Source of the DNA: Lachnospiraceae bacterium
GTDB lineage: Bacteria; Bacillota; Clostridia; Lachnospirales; Lachnospiraceae
Direction: 5' to 3'
Length of the DNA: 64,000 nucleotides
NCBI GenBank assembly: GCA_910574805.1
Contig: CAJTCV010000007.1
Coordinates: 62,001 to 126,000 of the forward strand
A program made the translations under genes and the position numbers. Under the pieces are notes generated by a model. That model was not told where the DNA came from. It was given only the letters and a program-made list of their open reading frames with translations, and ran no database searches. Positions 8,772 to 17,474 of the stretch are shown here, piece by piece. Numbering within the stretch: the first letter of the stretch is position 1; every line of letters starts with the position of its first letter.

Positions 8772-9629
8772 ATGAATATTATATGGATGGACGGCGGACT
8801 TGGCAATCAGATGTTCCAGTATGCGCTGGCGTTGAAGATGCAGAGCCTGGGGATACAGGTAAAGATCGATGTGACAAAATATGCACAGCATCATGTGCAT
8901 AATGATTTTGAACTGGACCGGGTCTTTGGGATTGACTGTCCGCTGGCGGATGGATCAGAGATCCGCCGGCTCGGATATATAAAAGGGAATCACTGGACGG
9001 AATTTCTGAAAAAGACGCCCTTTCGTAAAAAGACGGTTTATAACAATGAGTCCTATGCCTATGATGAGCAGGTGCTCAGACTGGACGGCTGTTATATCGA
9101 AGGCTACTGGCAGAGTGAGAAATATTTTCAGGATATCAGGGGAAAGATATTAGAGGTTTATCGTTTTCCGGATTTCCCGGAAGAACAGAATATATGGGTG
9201 GAGAGGATACAACACTCCTGTGCGGTCAGTATGCATATCCGCCGGGGGGATTATCTGCAGTATCCGTATCTGCAGGATATATGTACGGAAGATTATTACA
9301 GAAGATCCATGGATTATTTTCGGAAAATTTTACCGGATCCGCCGGTATTTTATATTTTCACCAACGATCACGCCTGGGCTGAAGCGCATTTTACGGAAGA
9401 GGACTGCTGCTTTGTCAAAGGGTATACAGGAAAGGACAGTTTTCGTGATATGCAGCTGATGAGTCTGTGCAGACACCATATCATTGCAAACAGCTCGTTC
9501 AGCTGGTGGGGCGCATGGCTGGGACAGAATCCGGACAAGATCGTGATTGCGCCGGAAAGATGGATTAATTATGCAGAGGATGAGAAAATCGATGTAATAC
9601 CGGAAGACTGGGTTACGGTGAAAGGATGA
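8772..9629 (+). CDS. family 11 glycosyltransferase (alpha-1,2-fucosyltransferase family)
   Basis: 285 residues. GGLGNQMFQYALAL near the start, HIRRGDYL in the middle (the HxRRGD donor-binding motif) and SSFSWWGAWL near the C-terminus are the three GT11 signatures. Expected to transfer fucose, or possibly another sugar, from a GDP donor onto a surface glycan. ATG 8772 is preferred because GGTGG lies 5 bases upstream; GTG 8763 is the alternative. It stands alone between tRNA-Met with its terminator and ispF, and no GDP-fucose synthesis gene is in the window. A recent arrival next to a tRNA is possible but not shown. Confidence 0.9.
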   Translation: MNIIWMDGGLGNQMFQYALALKMQSLGIQVKIDVTKYAQHHVHNDFELDRVFGIDCPLADGSEIRRLGYIKGNHWTEFLKKTPFRKKTVYNNESYAYDEQVLRLDGCYIEGYWQSEKYFQDIRGKILEVYRFPDFPEEQNIWVERIQHSCAVSMHIRRGDYLQYPYLQDICTEDYYRRSMDYFRKILPDPPVFYIFTNDHAWAEAHFTEEDCCFVKGYTGKDSFRDMQLMSLCRHHIIANSSFSWWGAWLGQNPDKIVIAPERWINYAEDEKIDVIPEDWVTVKG

Positions 9630-9642
9630 CAGAGCGGCGCCA

Positions 9643-9681
9643 GGCAGTCAGACGGCAGACAGGATGGCCGCTGACTGAGCC
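9643..9681 (+). other. hairpin between GT11 and ispF
   Basis: CAGTCAG (9645-9651) plus CGGC pair with GCCG plus CTGACTG (9671-9677). There is no T tract, so this may be an mRNA stability or processing structure rather than a terminator. Confidence 0.4.
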
Positions 9682-9719
9682 GGGCTGTGAGGAAAGTTTG
9701 AAGACAGGAGAGCAATGAG

Positions 9720-10265
9720 ATGAGAGTTGGTATGGGATACGATGTACACCGTCTGGTGGAAGAGCGGGATCTGATCCTGGGCGGGGTGAAGATACCTTAT
9801 GAAAAGGGGCTGCTGGGGCATTCGGATGCGGATGTACTGCTCCATGCGATTATGGATGCACTGCTGGGAGCGGCTGCGCTTGGAGACATTGGAAGACATT
9901 TTCCGGACACGGATCCGGCTTATAAGGGGGTATCCAGTCTTCGGCTTTTGAAACATGTGGGGAAGCTTCTGGAGGAAAAAAACTGCCAGATCATCAATAT
10001 TGATGCGACGATCATCGCTCAGAGACCGAAGATGGCGCCGCATATTGCTCAGATGGTCAAAAATGTGGCTGAGATACTGGGAATTGAGGAAGATCAGGTA
10101 AATATTAAAGCGACCACAGAGGAAGGACTGGGATTTACCGGCAGCGGGGAGGGCATTGCTTCCCAGGCGGTCTGTTCGCTGCTGCCTGTTGAGTTCTGCA
10201 TCGATGACGACCGGATGAGAGTGCGGAAGGCATGTGAAGGGTGTGAAGGATGTCCGAGGGGTTAA
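9720..10265 (+). CDS. ispF: 2-C-methyl-D-erythritol 2,4-cyclodiphosphate synthase
   Basis: MEP-pathway enzyme forming the cyclic diphosphate intermediate of isoprenoid synthesis in the cytoplasm. GYDVHRL (metal ligands Asp and His), [26 protein letters not shown] and FTGSGEGI are the family signatures. ATG 9720 follows AGGAG. The family is normally about 157 residues; this one has 181, with a charged, Cys-bearing tail after about residue 158 that ends [11 protein letters not shown]. The last 16 bases overlap the start of the acetyltransferase gene, pointing to translational coupling. Confidence 0.96.
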   Translation: MRVGMGYDVHRLVEERDLILGGVKIPYEKGLLGHSDADVLLHAIMDALLGAAALGDIGRHFPDTDPAYKGVSSLRLLKHVGKLLEEKNCQIINIDATIIAQRPKMAPHIAQMVKNVAEILGIEEDQVNIKATTEEGLGFTGSGEGIASQAVCSLLPVEFCIDDDRMRVRKACEGCEGCPRG

Positions 10266-11086
10266 GGGACCTGCCGATGCCTTTTTATCTGCCCGCAGAG
10301 AGAAAGCAGCAGTCCAGGAATCTGTATGAGCGGGTATTTTCTGAGGATACGAAAAAATTTGTGGATTATTACTATTCCTGCAGGATCCGGGACAATGAGA
10401 TCCTGGCACTGGAAGAGAACGGACAGATCGTATCCATGCTTCACCGGAATCCATATCAGATGATCGTGAATGGATATGAAGTAAGAAGTGATTATATTGT
10501 GGCGGTTGCAACACATGAGGATTATCGGCATCGGGGCTGTATGCGCATACTTCTTGAGAAGGCATTGAGGGATATGGCCAGCCAGGGGATGCCGTTTACC
10601 TTTTTGATGCCGGCGAGCGAGAGCATTTATGCGCCGTTTGATTTTGTATGGGCCTGTCCTTATACGGAACTGCCGGAGCGGGTCATGCAAATGGATATGG
10701 AGGCACAGAACCGTTATCTGGCCGGCCGCTGTCAGATGTTCTGCAAAAGGGATGAGCGTTATATGGAGAATCTGAAGGCCCGGAGACTGGCGGAGGAGGG
10801 AGAAGCGCCTCCGGGAAAGATGCCGCCGTATATGGTCCGGATTACGGATGTGCGCCGGATGCTTCAGATCGCGTGGAGCCGGGAGCCAAGGGAGCTGTAT
10901 CTGTATGTGAAGGATTCTGTAGTTGATAAAAACAATGGATATTTCCGGTGGCATCTGTCCGGGAATGGAGCAGTTGCTGAACATCTGGAAGCGATGCCGG
11001 AAAGAGTGGATCTGGAACTGACGGTGGGCGAGCTGGCAGAGATGATCTTCAGTGGATTCCGGATCTGTCTGTCAGAAGTTGTTTGA
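10250..11086 (+). CDS. GNAT-family N-acetyltransferase, Eis-like architecture
   Basis: 278 residues. An N-terminal GNAT fold is suggested by [23 protein letters not shown], where the acetyl-CoA pyrophosphate loop is HRGCMR (consensus RxxGxG/A, so Cys replaces a usual Gly). The rest resembles Eis/YitI-type enzymes, with a second GNAT-like half and a C-terminal sterol-carrier-like strand region ([14 protein letters not shown]). Overlaps ispF by 16 bases. Acceptor unknown; amines or small metabolites are typical. Confidence 0.75.
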   Translation: MSEGLRDLPMPFYLPAERKQQSRNLYERVFSEDTKKFVDYYYSCRIRDNEILALEENGQIVSMLHRNPYQMIVNGYEVRSDYIVAVATHEDYRHRGCMRILLEKALRDMASQGMPFTFLMPASESIYAPFDFVWACPYTELPERVMQMDMEAQNRYLAGRCQMFCKRDERYMENLKARRLAEEGEAPPGKMPPYMVRITDVRRMLQIAWSREPRELYLYVKDSVVDKNNGYFRWHLSGNGAVAEHLEAMPERVDLELTVGELAEMIFSGFRICLSEVV

Positions 11087-11089
11087 TAC

Positions 11090-11118
11090 TTGACAAAATC
11101 GACAAAATTTCATATGCT
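11090..11118 (+). promoter_or_regulatory. probable promoter of the cysE T-box leader
   Basis: TTGACA (11090-11095) with TATGCT 17 bases downstream (11113-11118); an overlapping TATACA at 11118-11123 has poor spacing. It sits directly after the acetyltransferase stop. Confidence 0.5.
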
Positions 11119-11123
11119 ATACA

Positions 11124-11361
11124 AATAAAGGAAATGCGGAGAACGGATAGAGTAATCCAGTCTGCACCATCAGAGAGGGGCTGCCGTGGGCTGAAAGCAG
11201 TTCCGGGCGGCAGCGGATGAACGTGCATCCGGGAGCAGACGGGGGGAACATAAGTATCCCCGTACGCAGGCATGCGTTACATGTATCGAGTGGGAGGCAT
11301 ATGCCTTTCAGTAGAGTGGAACCACGGATACCTTCGTCTCTATAGGGGATGGAGGTTTTTT
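11124..11361 (+). promoter_or_regulatory. T-box riboswitch (cysteine), cysE-cysS leader
   Basis: A long leader with the conserved T-box AGAGTGGAACCACGG (11313-11327) and a terminator stem CCTTCGTCTC (11331-11340) against GGGATGGAGG followed by TTTTTT. The likely specifier codon is TGC at 11224-11226, followed by A, which fits cysteine and the downstream cysE and cysS. Low charged tRNA-Cys should open synthesis of both serine acetyltransferase and CysRS. Confidence 0.9.
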
Positions 11362-11466
11362 ACTGTGTCTGCGGAGTATGAAAGATCTGCGCTCTGACCG
11401 CGCCGGCTGTGTGTTGAACAGGAAGCTTCCGGTTCAATTCTGAATTGTAAAAAGTAAGGAGCATAT

Positions 11467-12123
11467 ATGGGATTTATCAGTTATATCAAAGAAGAGATCG
11501 AGGTCATAAGAGAGCGGGATCCGGCCATCAAATCCAACATGGAGGTGTTTCTCTATCCCACTTTCCATGCGATCATGAAATATCGGATCGCCCATAAGCT
11601 GTATAAAAACGGACATTTTTTCTGGGCCAGGTGGCTCTCGCAGCGGACGGCCAGAAAGACCGGGATCGAGATCCATCCGGGTGCGACCATCGGCAAAGGA
11701 CTGTTTATTGACCACGGAACCGGAGTGGTGATCGGAGAGACGGCGGTCCTGGGAGATAATGTGACGCTGTATCAGGGAGTGACGCTGGGAGGCACCGGTA
11801 AGGAACAGGGGAAGAGACATCCCACCCTGGAGGATAACGTGATGGTCAGCGCAGGGGCCAAAATTCTGGGATCTTTCACTATCGGTGAAAATTCCAAGAT
11901 CGGAGCCGGCAGCGTGGTGCTGGGGCCGGTGCCGGCCAACTGTACGGTGGTGGGGATCCCGGGGAGGATCGTGAAAAAGGACAGTGTCCGCATCCCGAGA
12001 AAGGATCTGGATCAGGTCAATCTGCCGGATCCGGTACTGGATGCCATATCAGAGCTTCAGAAGGAGAACAGAAAGTTACGGGAAGAACTGGACAAAATAA
12101 AAAGAAAACAGGAGGAATTGTGA
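11467..12123 (+). CDS. cysE: serine O-acetyltransferase
   Basis: 218 residues. N-terminal helical domain, then left-handed beta-helix hexapeptide repeats from about residue 65 (IHPGATIGKGLFIDHGTGVV). Catalytic His residues are in the GIEIHPGA and IDHGTG segments. The C-terminal tail from about residue 195 is a charged helix (LQKENRKLREELDKIKRK). Makes O-acetylserine for cysteine synthesis. Start ATG 11467 follows AAGGAG. It is the first gene after the Cys T-box and is followed by cysS after 1 base. Confidence 0.95.
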   Translation: MGFISYIKEEIEVIRERDPAIKSNMEVFLYPTFHAIMKYRIAHKLYKNGHFFWARWLSQRTARKTGIEIHPGATIGKGLFIDHGTGVVIGETAVLGDNVTLYQGVTLGGTGKEQGKRHPTLEDNVMVSAGAKILGSFTIGENSKIGAGSVVLGPVPANCTVVGIPGRIVKKDSVRIPRKDLDQVNLPDPVLDAISELQKENRKLREELDKIKRKQEEL

Positions 12124-12124
12124 A

Positions 12125-13534
12125 ATGATCCGTATTTATAATACTTTGACAAAAAAGAAAGAAGATTTTATTCCGCTGGAAGAAGGGAAGGTCCGCATGT
12201 ATGTATGCGGTCCCACGGTTTACAATTTCATTCATATTGGCAATGCAAGACCCATGATCGTATTTGACACAGTGCGCCGTTATATGGAACATAAAGGATA
12301 TGAAGTGAATTTTGTATCGAATTTTACGGATGTGGATGATAAGATTATCAAAAAAGCCAATGAAGAAGGGGTGACTGCTGAAGAAATATCTCAAAGATAC
12401 ATCGAAGAGTGCAAAAAGGATATGGAAGGCATGAATATCCGGCCGGCCACCACCCATCCTCTTGCGACTCAGGAGATTGACGGCATGATTGAGATGATTT
12501 CCACGTTGATAGAAAAGGGATATGCCTACGCAGTGAACGGAACGGTTTATTATCGTACGCGCCGTTTTGAAGAATACGGCAAACTCTCTCATAAGAATCT
12601 GGATGATCTGCAGGCGGGCAATCGCTCTCTTCTGGTCTCCGGCGAAGATGAAAAAGAAGATCCTCTTGATTTTGTACTCTGGAAGCCCAAAAAAGAAGGA
12701 GAGCCGTACTGGGTGTCTCCCTGGGGGGAAGGCCGTCCGGGATGGCATATTGAGTGCTCCGTCATGTCCCGGAAATATCTGGGAGAACAGATCGACATTC
12801 ACGGCGGAGGAGAGGATCTGGTATTTCCCCATCATGAGAATGAGATTGCCCAGAGTGAGGCATGCAGCGGAAAAATATTTGCCAGATACTGGATGCACAA
12901 TGCATTTCTGAACATCGATAACCGGAAGATGTCCAAATCTCTTGGGAATTTCTTCACGGTGCGGGAGATCAGCGAAAAATATGATCTGCAGATTCTGCGG
13001 TTTTTCATGCTGAATGCTCATTACCGCAGTCCGCTGAATTTCAGTGCGGAACTTATGGAGGCATCCAAAAATGCACTGGACCGTATCCATACTGCGGTGG
13101 ATAATCTGGATTATATTGCAGAACATGCGGCAGCGGAGGAGCTGACCGGGGCGGAAGCGGCGCTCCTTCTGGAGGCGGAAAAATATGAAACGGATTTTGA
13201 CGCGTCCATGGATGATGACTTTAATACTGCAGATGCGATCGCAGCTGTATTTGATCTGGTAAAATATGCGAATACCAAGGCAGGGGAAGGGAGCAGCAGG
13301 GCATTTGCAGGAGAGCTGTGCAGCAGGATCCGGAATCTGTGCGGGATACTGGGCATTGTTACAGAAAAGAAGGAAGAGCTTCTGGATGCAGAGATCGAGG
13401 ATCTCATTGCAGAACGACAGGCGGCAAGAAAAGCGAAAGACTTTGCCAGGGCGGACGAGATCCGCGGGCTGCTTCTGGATAAGGGGATCCTTCTGGAGGA
13501 TACACGCGAAGGAGTAAAATGGAAGAGAGCATAA
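12125..13534 (+). CDS. cysS: cysteine--tRNA ligase
   Basis: 469 residues, full length. The class I signature is FIHIGNARP near residue 40 and KMSKSLGN near residue 268. Zinc ligands include the Cys of YVCGPTVYN and the GWHIECS and HHENE segments. The C-terminal helical DALR-type domain follows. Charges tRNA-Cys. It lies in the Cys T-box operon and its last 16 bases overlap mrnC. Confidence 0.98.
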   Translation: MIRIYNTLTKKKEDFIPLEEGKVRMYVCGPTVYNFIHIGNARPMIVFDTVRRYMEHKGYEVNFVSNFTDVDDKIIKKANEEGVTAEEISQRYIEECKKDMEGMNIRPATTHPLATQEIDGMIEMISTLIEKGYAYAVNGTVYYRTRRFEEYGKLSHKNLDDLQAGNRSLLVSGEDEKEDPLDFVLWKPKKEGEPYWVSPWGEGRPGWHIECSVMSRKYLGEQIDIHGGGEDLVFPHHENEIAQSEACSGKIFARYWMHNAFLNIDNRKMSKSLGNFFTVREISEKYDLQILRFFMLNAHYRSPLNFSAELMEASKNALDRIHTAVDNLDYIAEHAAAEELTGAEAALLLEAEKYETDFDASMDDDFNTADAIAAVFDLVKYANTKAGEGSSRAFAGELCSRIRNLCGILGIVTEKKEELLDAEIEDLIAERQAARKAKDFARADEIRGLLLDKGILLEDTREGVKWKRA

Positions 13535-13950
13535 ACTATCTGAAAACACAGTTCCAGCTTCCGGATGTGGACATCCGGACTTATTCCCCTCAGGTGCTGG
13601 CATATATCGGCGACGGGATCTATGAGCTGATCATCCGCACGGTTCTGGTGGGAAAGGGCAACTGTCAGGCAAATGACCTTCACAGGAAAGCCAGCGGCTA
13701 TGTAAAAGCGTCCGCACAGGCGGCCATGGTCCTGGCGATCCGGGAGGAGCTGACGGAAGATGAGCACCACGCGTATAAGCGGGGGCGCAATGCCAGGGCA
13801 TTCAGCATGGCGAAGCATGCGACGATGGGTGAGTATCGTCAGGCTACGGGATTTGAGGCGCTGATGGGATATCTGTATCTGACCGGACAGATGACGCGTC
13901 TGGTGGATCTGGTACGGATGGGGATGGAACGGACAGGAGGACTGCCATGA
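13519..13950 (+). CDS. mrnC: Mini-ribonuclease III
   Basis: 143 residues resembling the RNase III catalytic domain without a dsRNA-binding domain. YIGDGIYELIIR matches the helix that carries the first acidic active-site residues (D/E), and FEALMGYLYLTGQ the second. MrnC processes 23S rRNA ends in Firmicutes. The gene order cysS-mrnC-rlmB is conserved in Bacillota, and both of its borders overlap neighbours (16 and 4 bases). Confidence 0.95.
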   Translation: MEESINYLKTQFQLPDVDIRTYSPQVLAYIGDGIYELIIRTVLVGKGNCQANDLHRKASGYVKASAQAAMVLAIREELTEDEHHAYKRGRNARAFSMAKHATMGEYRQATGFEALMGYLYLTGQMTRLVDLVRMGMERTGGLP

Positions 13951-14687
13951 GATACGAAGAACTGACCATAGAAGGCCGCAATGCGGTGCTGGAGGCATTT
14001 CGCGCGGGAAAGACCATAGACAGGCTGTATGTGCAGAAAGGATGCCAGGACGGGCCGGTGAACAGCATCCTGCGGGAAGCCAGGAAGCATGATACCATAA
14101 TCAGCTTTATGGCCAGGGAACGCCTGGATCAGATGTCAGAGACCGGGAAGCATCAGGGGGTCATCGCCCAGGCCGCTGCATACGAATACGCGGAAGTGGA
14201 AGATATCCTGAAGCGGGCGGAAGAAAAGGGAGAACCGCCTTTTATCTTTCTGCTGGATAATGTGGAGGATCCGCATAACCTGGGGGCAATCATCCGTACT
14301 GCGAATCTGGCCGGCGCCCATGGGGTCATCATTCCCAAAAGACGGGCGGCAGGGTTGACCGCTGCGGTGGCGAAGGCTTCCGCAGGAGCGATCAACTATA
14401 CTCCGGTGGCGAAGGTGACCAATCTGGGGAGTACGATGGAAGAGCTGAAGAAAAGAGGACTCTGGTTCGTCTGTGCAGATATGGCAGGGACTGTCATGTA
14501 TGACCTGGATCTGAAAGGAGCCATAGGCCTGGTGATTGGAAACGAGGGCGAAGGAGTGGGCCGACTGGTCCGCGAAAAGTGTGATTATGTTGCCTCAATC
14601 CCCATGAAAGGAGATATTGATTCCTTAAATGCATCTGTGGCTGCAGGCGTGCTGGCATATGAGATCGTCAGGCAGAGAATGGGGTGA
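13947..14687 (+). CDS. rlmB: 23S rRNA 2'-O-methyltransferase, SpoU/TrmH family
   Basis: 246 residues. N-terminal substrate-binding domain (EGRNAVLEAFRAG), then a SpoU/TrmH trefoil-knot domain with LDNVEDPHNLGAIIRTA, IGNEGEGV and SIPMKGDIDSLNASVA, the three SPOUT motifs. Methylates a ribose of 23S rRNA with S-adenosylmethionine (RlmB type, yacO in Bacillus). Starts 4 bases inside mrnC. Confidence 0.93.
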   Translation: MRYEELTIEGRNAVLEAFRAGKTIDRLYVQKGCQDGPVNSILREARKHDTIISFMARERLDQMSETGKHQGVIAQAAAYEYAEVEDILKRAEEKGEPPFIFLLDNVEDPHNLGAIIRTANLAGAHGVIIPKRRAAGLTAAVAKASAGAINYTPVAKVTNLGSTMEELKKRGLWFVCADMAGTVMYDLDLKGAIGLVIGNEGEGVGRLVREKCDYVASIPMKGDIDSLNASVAAGVLAYEIVRQRMG

Positions 14688-14693
14688 TCGGGA

Positions 14694-16319
14694 ATGGAAA
14701 AAAAGGAAAAGAAAATCATTGTGATTTTATTTGTGGTCTGCCTGCTGATTGGCCTGGTTGCTGTACAGGGCTATGGGATTAATGTGGATGAGAATCCGGA
14801 GATCGATATTGCCAGAATGGATCTGAAAGAATATGTCCGTCTGTTCTTTGGAGAAAACAGCCGTTTGTTTGGTTATATGGATGGTCTGATTGGAGATCTG
14901 ATGGATTCTGTGGAGATCGACCATGGAGAGGCGGTACTCTATCCGATTGTTGTAGTGGTATCGGTGCTGCGGGTTATGGGAAGAGCGGATCTGGGGATGC
15001 TGTCTTATCATATGTATCTTTATGTCTGGTTTCTTTTGGGACTCCTTGCTGCCTACCAGGTGGGGAAGTTTCTTACAGGAAAAAAGTGGTATGGCGCAAT
15101 GGCGGCGGCGTTTATTGGTCTGAATCCCATGCTGTTTGGAAACGCATTTATTAATAATAAAGATATGATCATGCTGTCCCTGACATCCATCTGCATTTAT
15201 TTTGGCATTCGGTTTGTGGAAAAGAAGACCTGGCAGTGGAGTGTGCTGTGGGCAGTTGTTACGGGACTTTGTGTCAATATGAGGATCACGGGACTGATGT
15301 ATGCAGGCCTTTTCGGAGGATTGTATCTGCTGGAATTTCTCACCTCCCGGGAAAAAGATAAAAAAGTGTTCTGGCATGGAATCCTGGCAGTTCTTGTGAT
15401 GCTTGCGACTTTTGTGGCGGTGACTCCTGCCACGTGGTATTCCTTCTGGGGATATTTTGTGTATACTGCGACCAGCTCTACCGGTTTTTTGAGATGGCAT
15501 GGATGGATACTGTATGGCGGTGAACTGTATCGGTATCTGGAGAAGTCACTCCCCTGGCATTATTTTTTCGGATGTTTTGGGATTCAGACACCGATCATAT
15601 TTCTCGCGGCTTTTATTTTTGGTCAGGCAGGGTGTATCTGCCTGTTTTTCAGGAAATTAAAGCAAAACTGGAAAGATATGAAATATATGCTGATATTTGC
15701 TGTGATTATATGGGCGCCTATGACATTTTTTATGGTAAGAAGTGCGAACGTGTTTTTCAGGCATTTTTTCTTTATGTATCCAGTGTTGGCATTTATGGCG
15801 GTTTATGTTCTGAACAGATTTTGTGGCCATGGGAAAACTGAAAAAATTGTAAAAAGCTGTTTGATAATTCAGATGGTAATATGTGTGTTGCTGATGATTG
15901 CAGGACATCCTTTTCAGGCTACGTATTTTAATGCGCTGGCTGGCAGAAATGCAGAGGAACGGTTTGAATATATCAATACGGATTACTATAAAGAAGCCCT
16001 GGAACAGATATTGAAGATGGATGAGGGGGATGATATACTGATCTCTTCTGATAATCTGAACTGTTATTTTGGAATCAAGCAGGCATGGGAGATCCTGCAT
16101 CCGGATAAAAAAGCCCGGATTCGGATTGCAGAACCGGAGACTGTGGAATGTGAGAATGCGGATTATCATGTATATGGGTATTCTACTTTGATAAAAGAAA
16201 ACAAAGAGGCAAGTCTGGGGATTGCCGATTTTGTGTATTGTGAACCGGAGAAAAAATATGGGAAACAGTTTGGCCTGGATGCTTATGGGAAACGGGTGAT
16301 AACAATTTATTATGATTAG
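14694..16319 (+). CDS. GT-C membrane glycosyltransferase, ArnT/PMT-like (GT39-type)
   Basis: 541 residues with about 10-11 membrane helices in the first 400 residues and a soluble C-terminal part. The first extracellular loop carries NVDENPEID soon after helix 1, the position of the catalytic Asp-Glu pair in dolichyl-phosphate-mannose/ArnT-type enzymes. NPMLFGNAFINNKDM continues the family pattern. Expected to use a polyprenyl-phosphate sugar on the outer face. It starts 6 bases after rlmB and opens the second glycan cluster, with a GtrB-like donor synthase three genes on. Confidence 0.75.
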   Translation: MEKKEKKIIVILFVVCLLIGLVAVQGYGINVDENPEIDIARMDLKEYVRLFFGENSRLFGYMDGLIGDLMDSVEIDHGEAVLYPIVVVVSVLRVMGRADLGMLSYHMYLYVWFLLGLLAAYQVGKFLTGKKWYGAMAAAFIGLNPMLFGNAFINNKDMIMLSLTSICIYFGIRFVEKKTWQWSVLWAVVTGLCVNMRITGLMYAGLFGGLYLLEFLTSREKDKKVFWHGILAVLVMLATFVAVTPATWYSFWGYFVYTATSSTGFLRWHGWILYGGELYRYLEKSLPWHYFFGCFGIQTPIIFLAAFIFGQAGCICLFFRKLKQNWKDMKYMLIFAVIIWAPMTFFMVRSANVFFRHFFFMYPVLAFMAVYVLNRFCGHGKTEKIVKSCLIIQMVICVLLMIAGHPFQATYFNALAGRNAEERFEYINTDYYKEALEQILKMDEGDDILISSDNLNCYFGIKQAWEILHPDKKARIRIAEPETVECENADYHVYGYSTLIKENKEASLGIADFVYCEPEKKYGKQFGLDAYGKRVITIYYD

Positions 16320-16364
16320 TACGAGGGACTGGTTATGATGGATTGATACATGAGAGGATATAAA

Positions 16365-17474
16365 ATGAATCTACAATCTGATGTAACTGTTACGAGGGAA
16401 TACGGAGGCTATCTTCCCCTGGAGCTTCCAAAGGGACAGGAATATTATCGGGGAGAACATGTGGTCGCCTTGAATTCCGGGCGTTATGCGATCGTATATG
16501 CGCTGCTGGATGGGGGATGGGAGCGGATCTATCTGCCCTGTTATCTGTGCAGGACTGTGGAAACGGCGATCCGAAGGCTTGCACCTCACGTGGATATCTG
16601 CTATTATCACATTGACAGGCAGTTTCTTCCGATGAATGTGCATCCGAAAGAGAGAGAATGCATTCTGTGGGTCAATTATTTTGGTATCCAGCCGGAGACA
16701 GTCATCGATCAGATGACAGAGATATATAAAGGACATTTGATTCTGGATCACACCCAGTCCTTTTTCTCGGTGCCAAGGGATCATGTCTATCAGGTGTACT
16801 CCTGCAGGAAATTTTTTGGCGTATGCGATGGGAGTTATGTGATCGGAGAGGGGATTCGGAAAAGACCATTGGAACAGCATTATTCCAGCGCATATTTTGC
16901 ACATCTGATCCAGAGTCATGAACATGGGACGAATCACGCCTACCGGTTAAACAAAGAAAATGAGATGCGTCTGAATAACTGCGGGATGGGGCTTATGTCG
17001 TCTCTGACCAGAGCGATCCTGAAAGGGACGGATTATTTCTCTGTCCGGGACCGCAGGCTGGCAAATATGAAGACGCTTCATGGCATCCTGGGCCCTTATA
17101 ATGAGCTGCAGATCCAGGCTCTGACTCCGGCCATGAATTATCCGTTTCTCTGCCCGGACAGATCGCTGCGGGAAAGACTGGTGGCCAGTCGGATCTATGT
17201 ACCGCAGCTGTGGAGGGAGACTGCTGAAAATGAAGCGTCCAGCCAGTGGGAAAAATACCTGTCAGAGCATCTCTGCCTGCTTCCGGTGGATCAGCGCTAT
17301 GGGGAAGCAGATATGTACACAATAGGTCAGACTGTGCTGGAATTGATAAAGGAGGAACAGGCTGTTTATGAAACTCAGTTTTATTATACCATGTTATCGG
17401 AGCGAACATACGATCCTGCAGGTGATCGAAGAGATCGAGTCCAAGATGAAGGAACGGCCGGAGTATGTCTTTGA
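16365..17474 (+). CDS. PLP-dependent aminotransferase-fold protein (DegT/DnrJ-like)
   Basis: 369 residues from ATG 16365 behind AGAGGA (16353-16358); an in-frame ATG at 16350 lacks a site. NSGRYAIVYALL and YLPCYLC fit the cofactor-binding part of the aminotransferase fold type I, LILDHTQSF carries the Asp that would contact the pyridine, and SCRKFFGVCDG carries a Lys at the Schiff-base position. Likely makes an amino sugar or acts on a glycan precursor. The C-terminal 107 bases overlap the next gene. TGATAA in another frame (17344-17349) lies where a stop would be expected, so the tail (about 43 residues) may be a read-through extension. Confidence 0.75.
   Translation: MNLQSDVTVTREYGGYLPLELPKGQEYYRGEHVVALNSGRYAIVYALLDGGWERIYLPCYLCRTVETAIRRLAPHVDICYYHIDRQFLPMNVHPKERECILWVNYFGIQPETVIDQMTEIYKGHLILDHTQSFFSVPRDHVYQVYSCRKFFGVCDGSYVIGEGIRKRPLEQHYSSAYFAHLIQSHEHGTNHAYRLNKENEMRLNNCGMGLMSSLTRAILKGTDYFSVRDRRLANMKTLHGILGPYNELQIQALTPAMNYPFLCPDRSLRERLVASRIYVPQLWRETAENEASSQWEKYLSEHLCLLPVDQRYGEADMYTIGQTVLELIKEEQAVYETQFYYTMLSERTYDPAGDRRDRVQDEGTAGVCL

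Noticed and set aside
12017-13603. Long - strand open frame (528 codons) opposite cysS
   Set aside because: Shadow of cysS with no protein motif; the + strand has a full CysRS.
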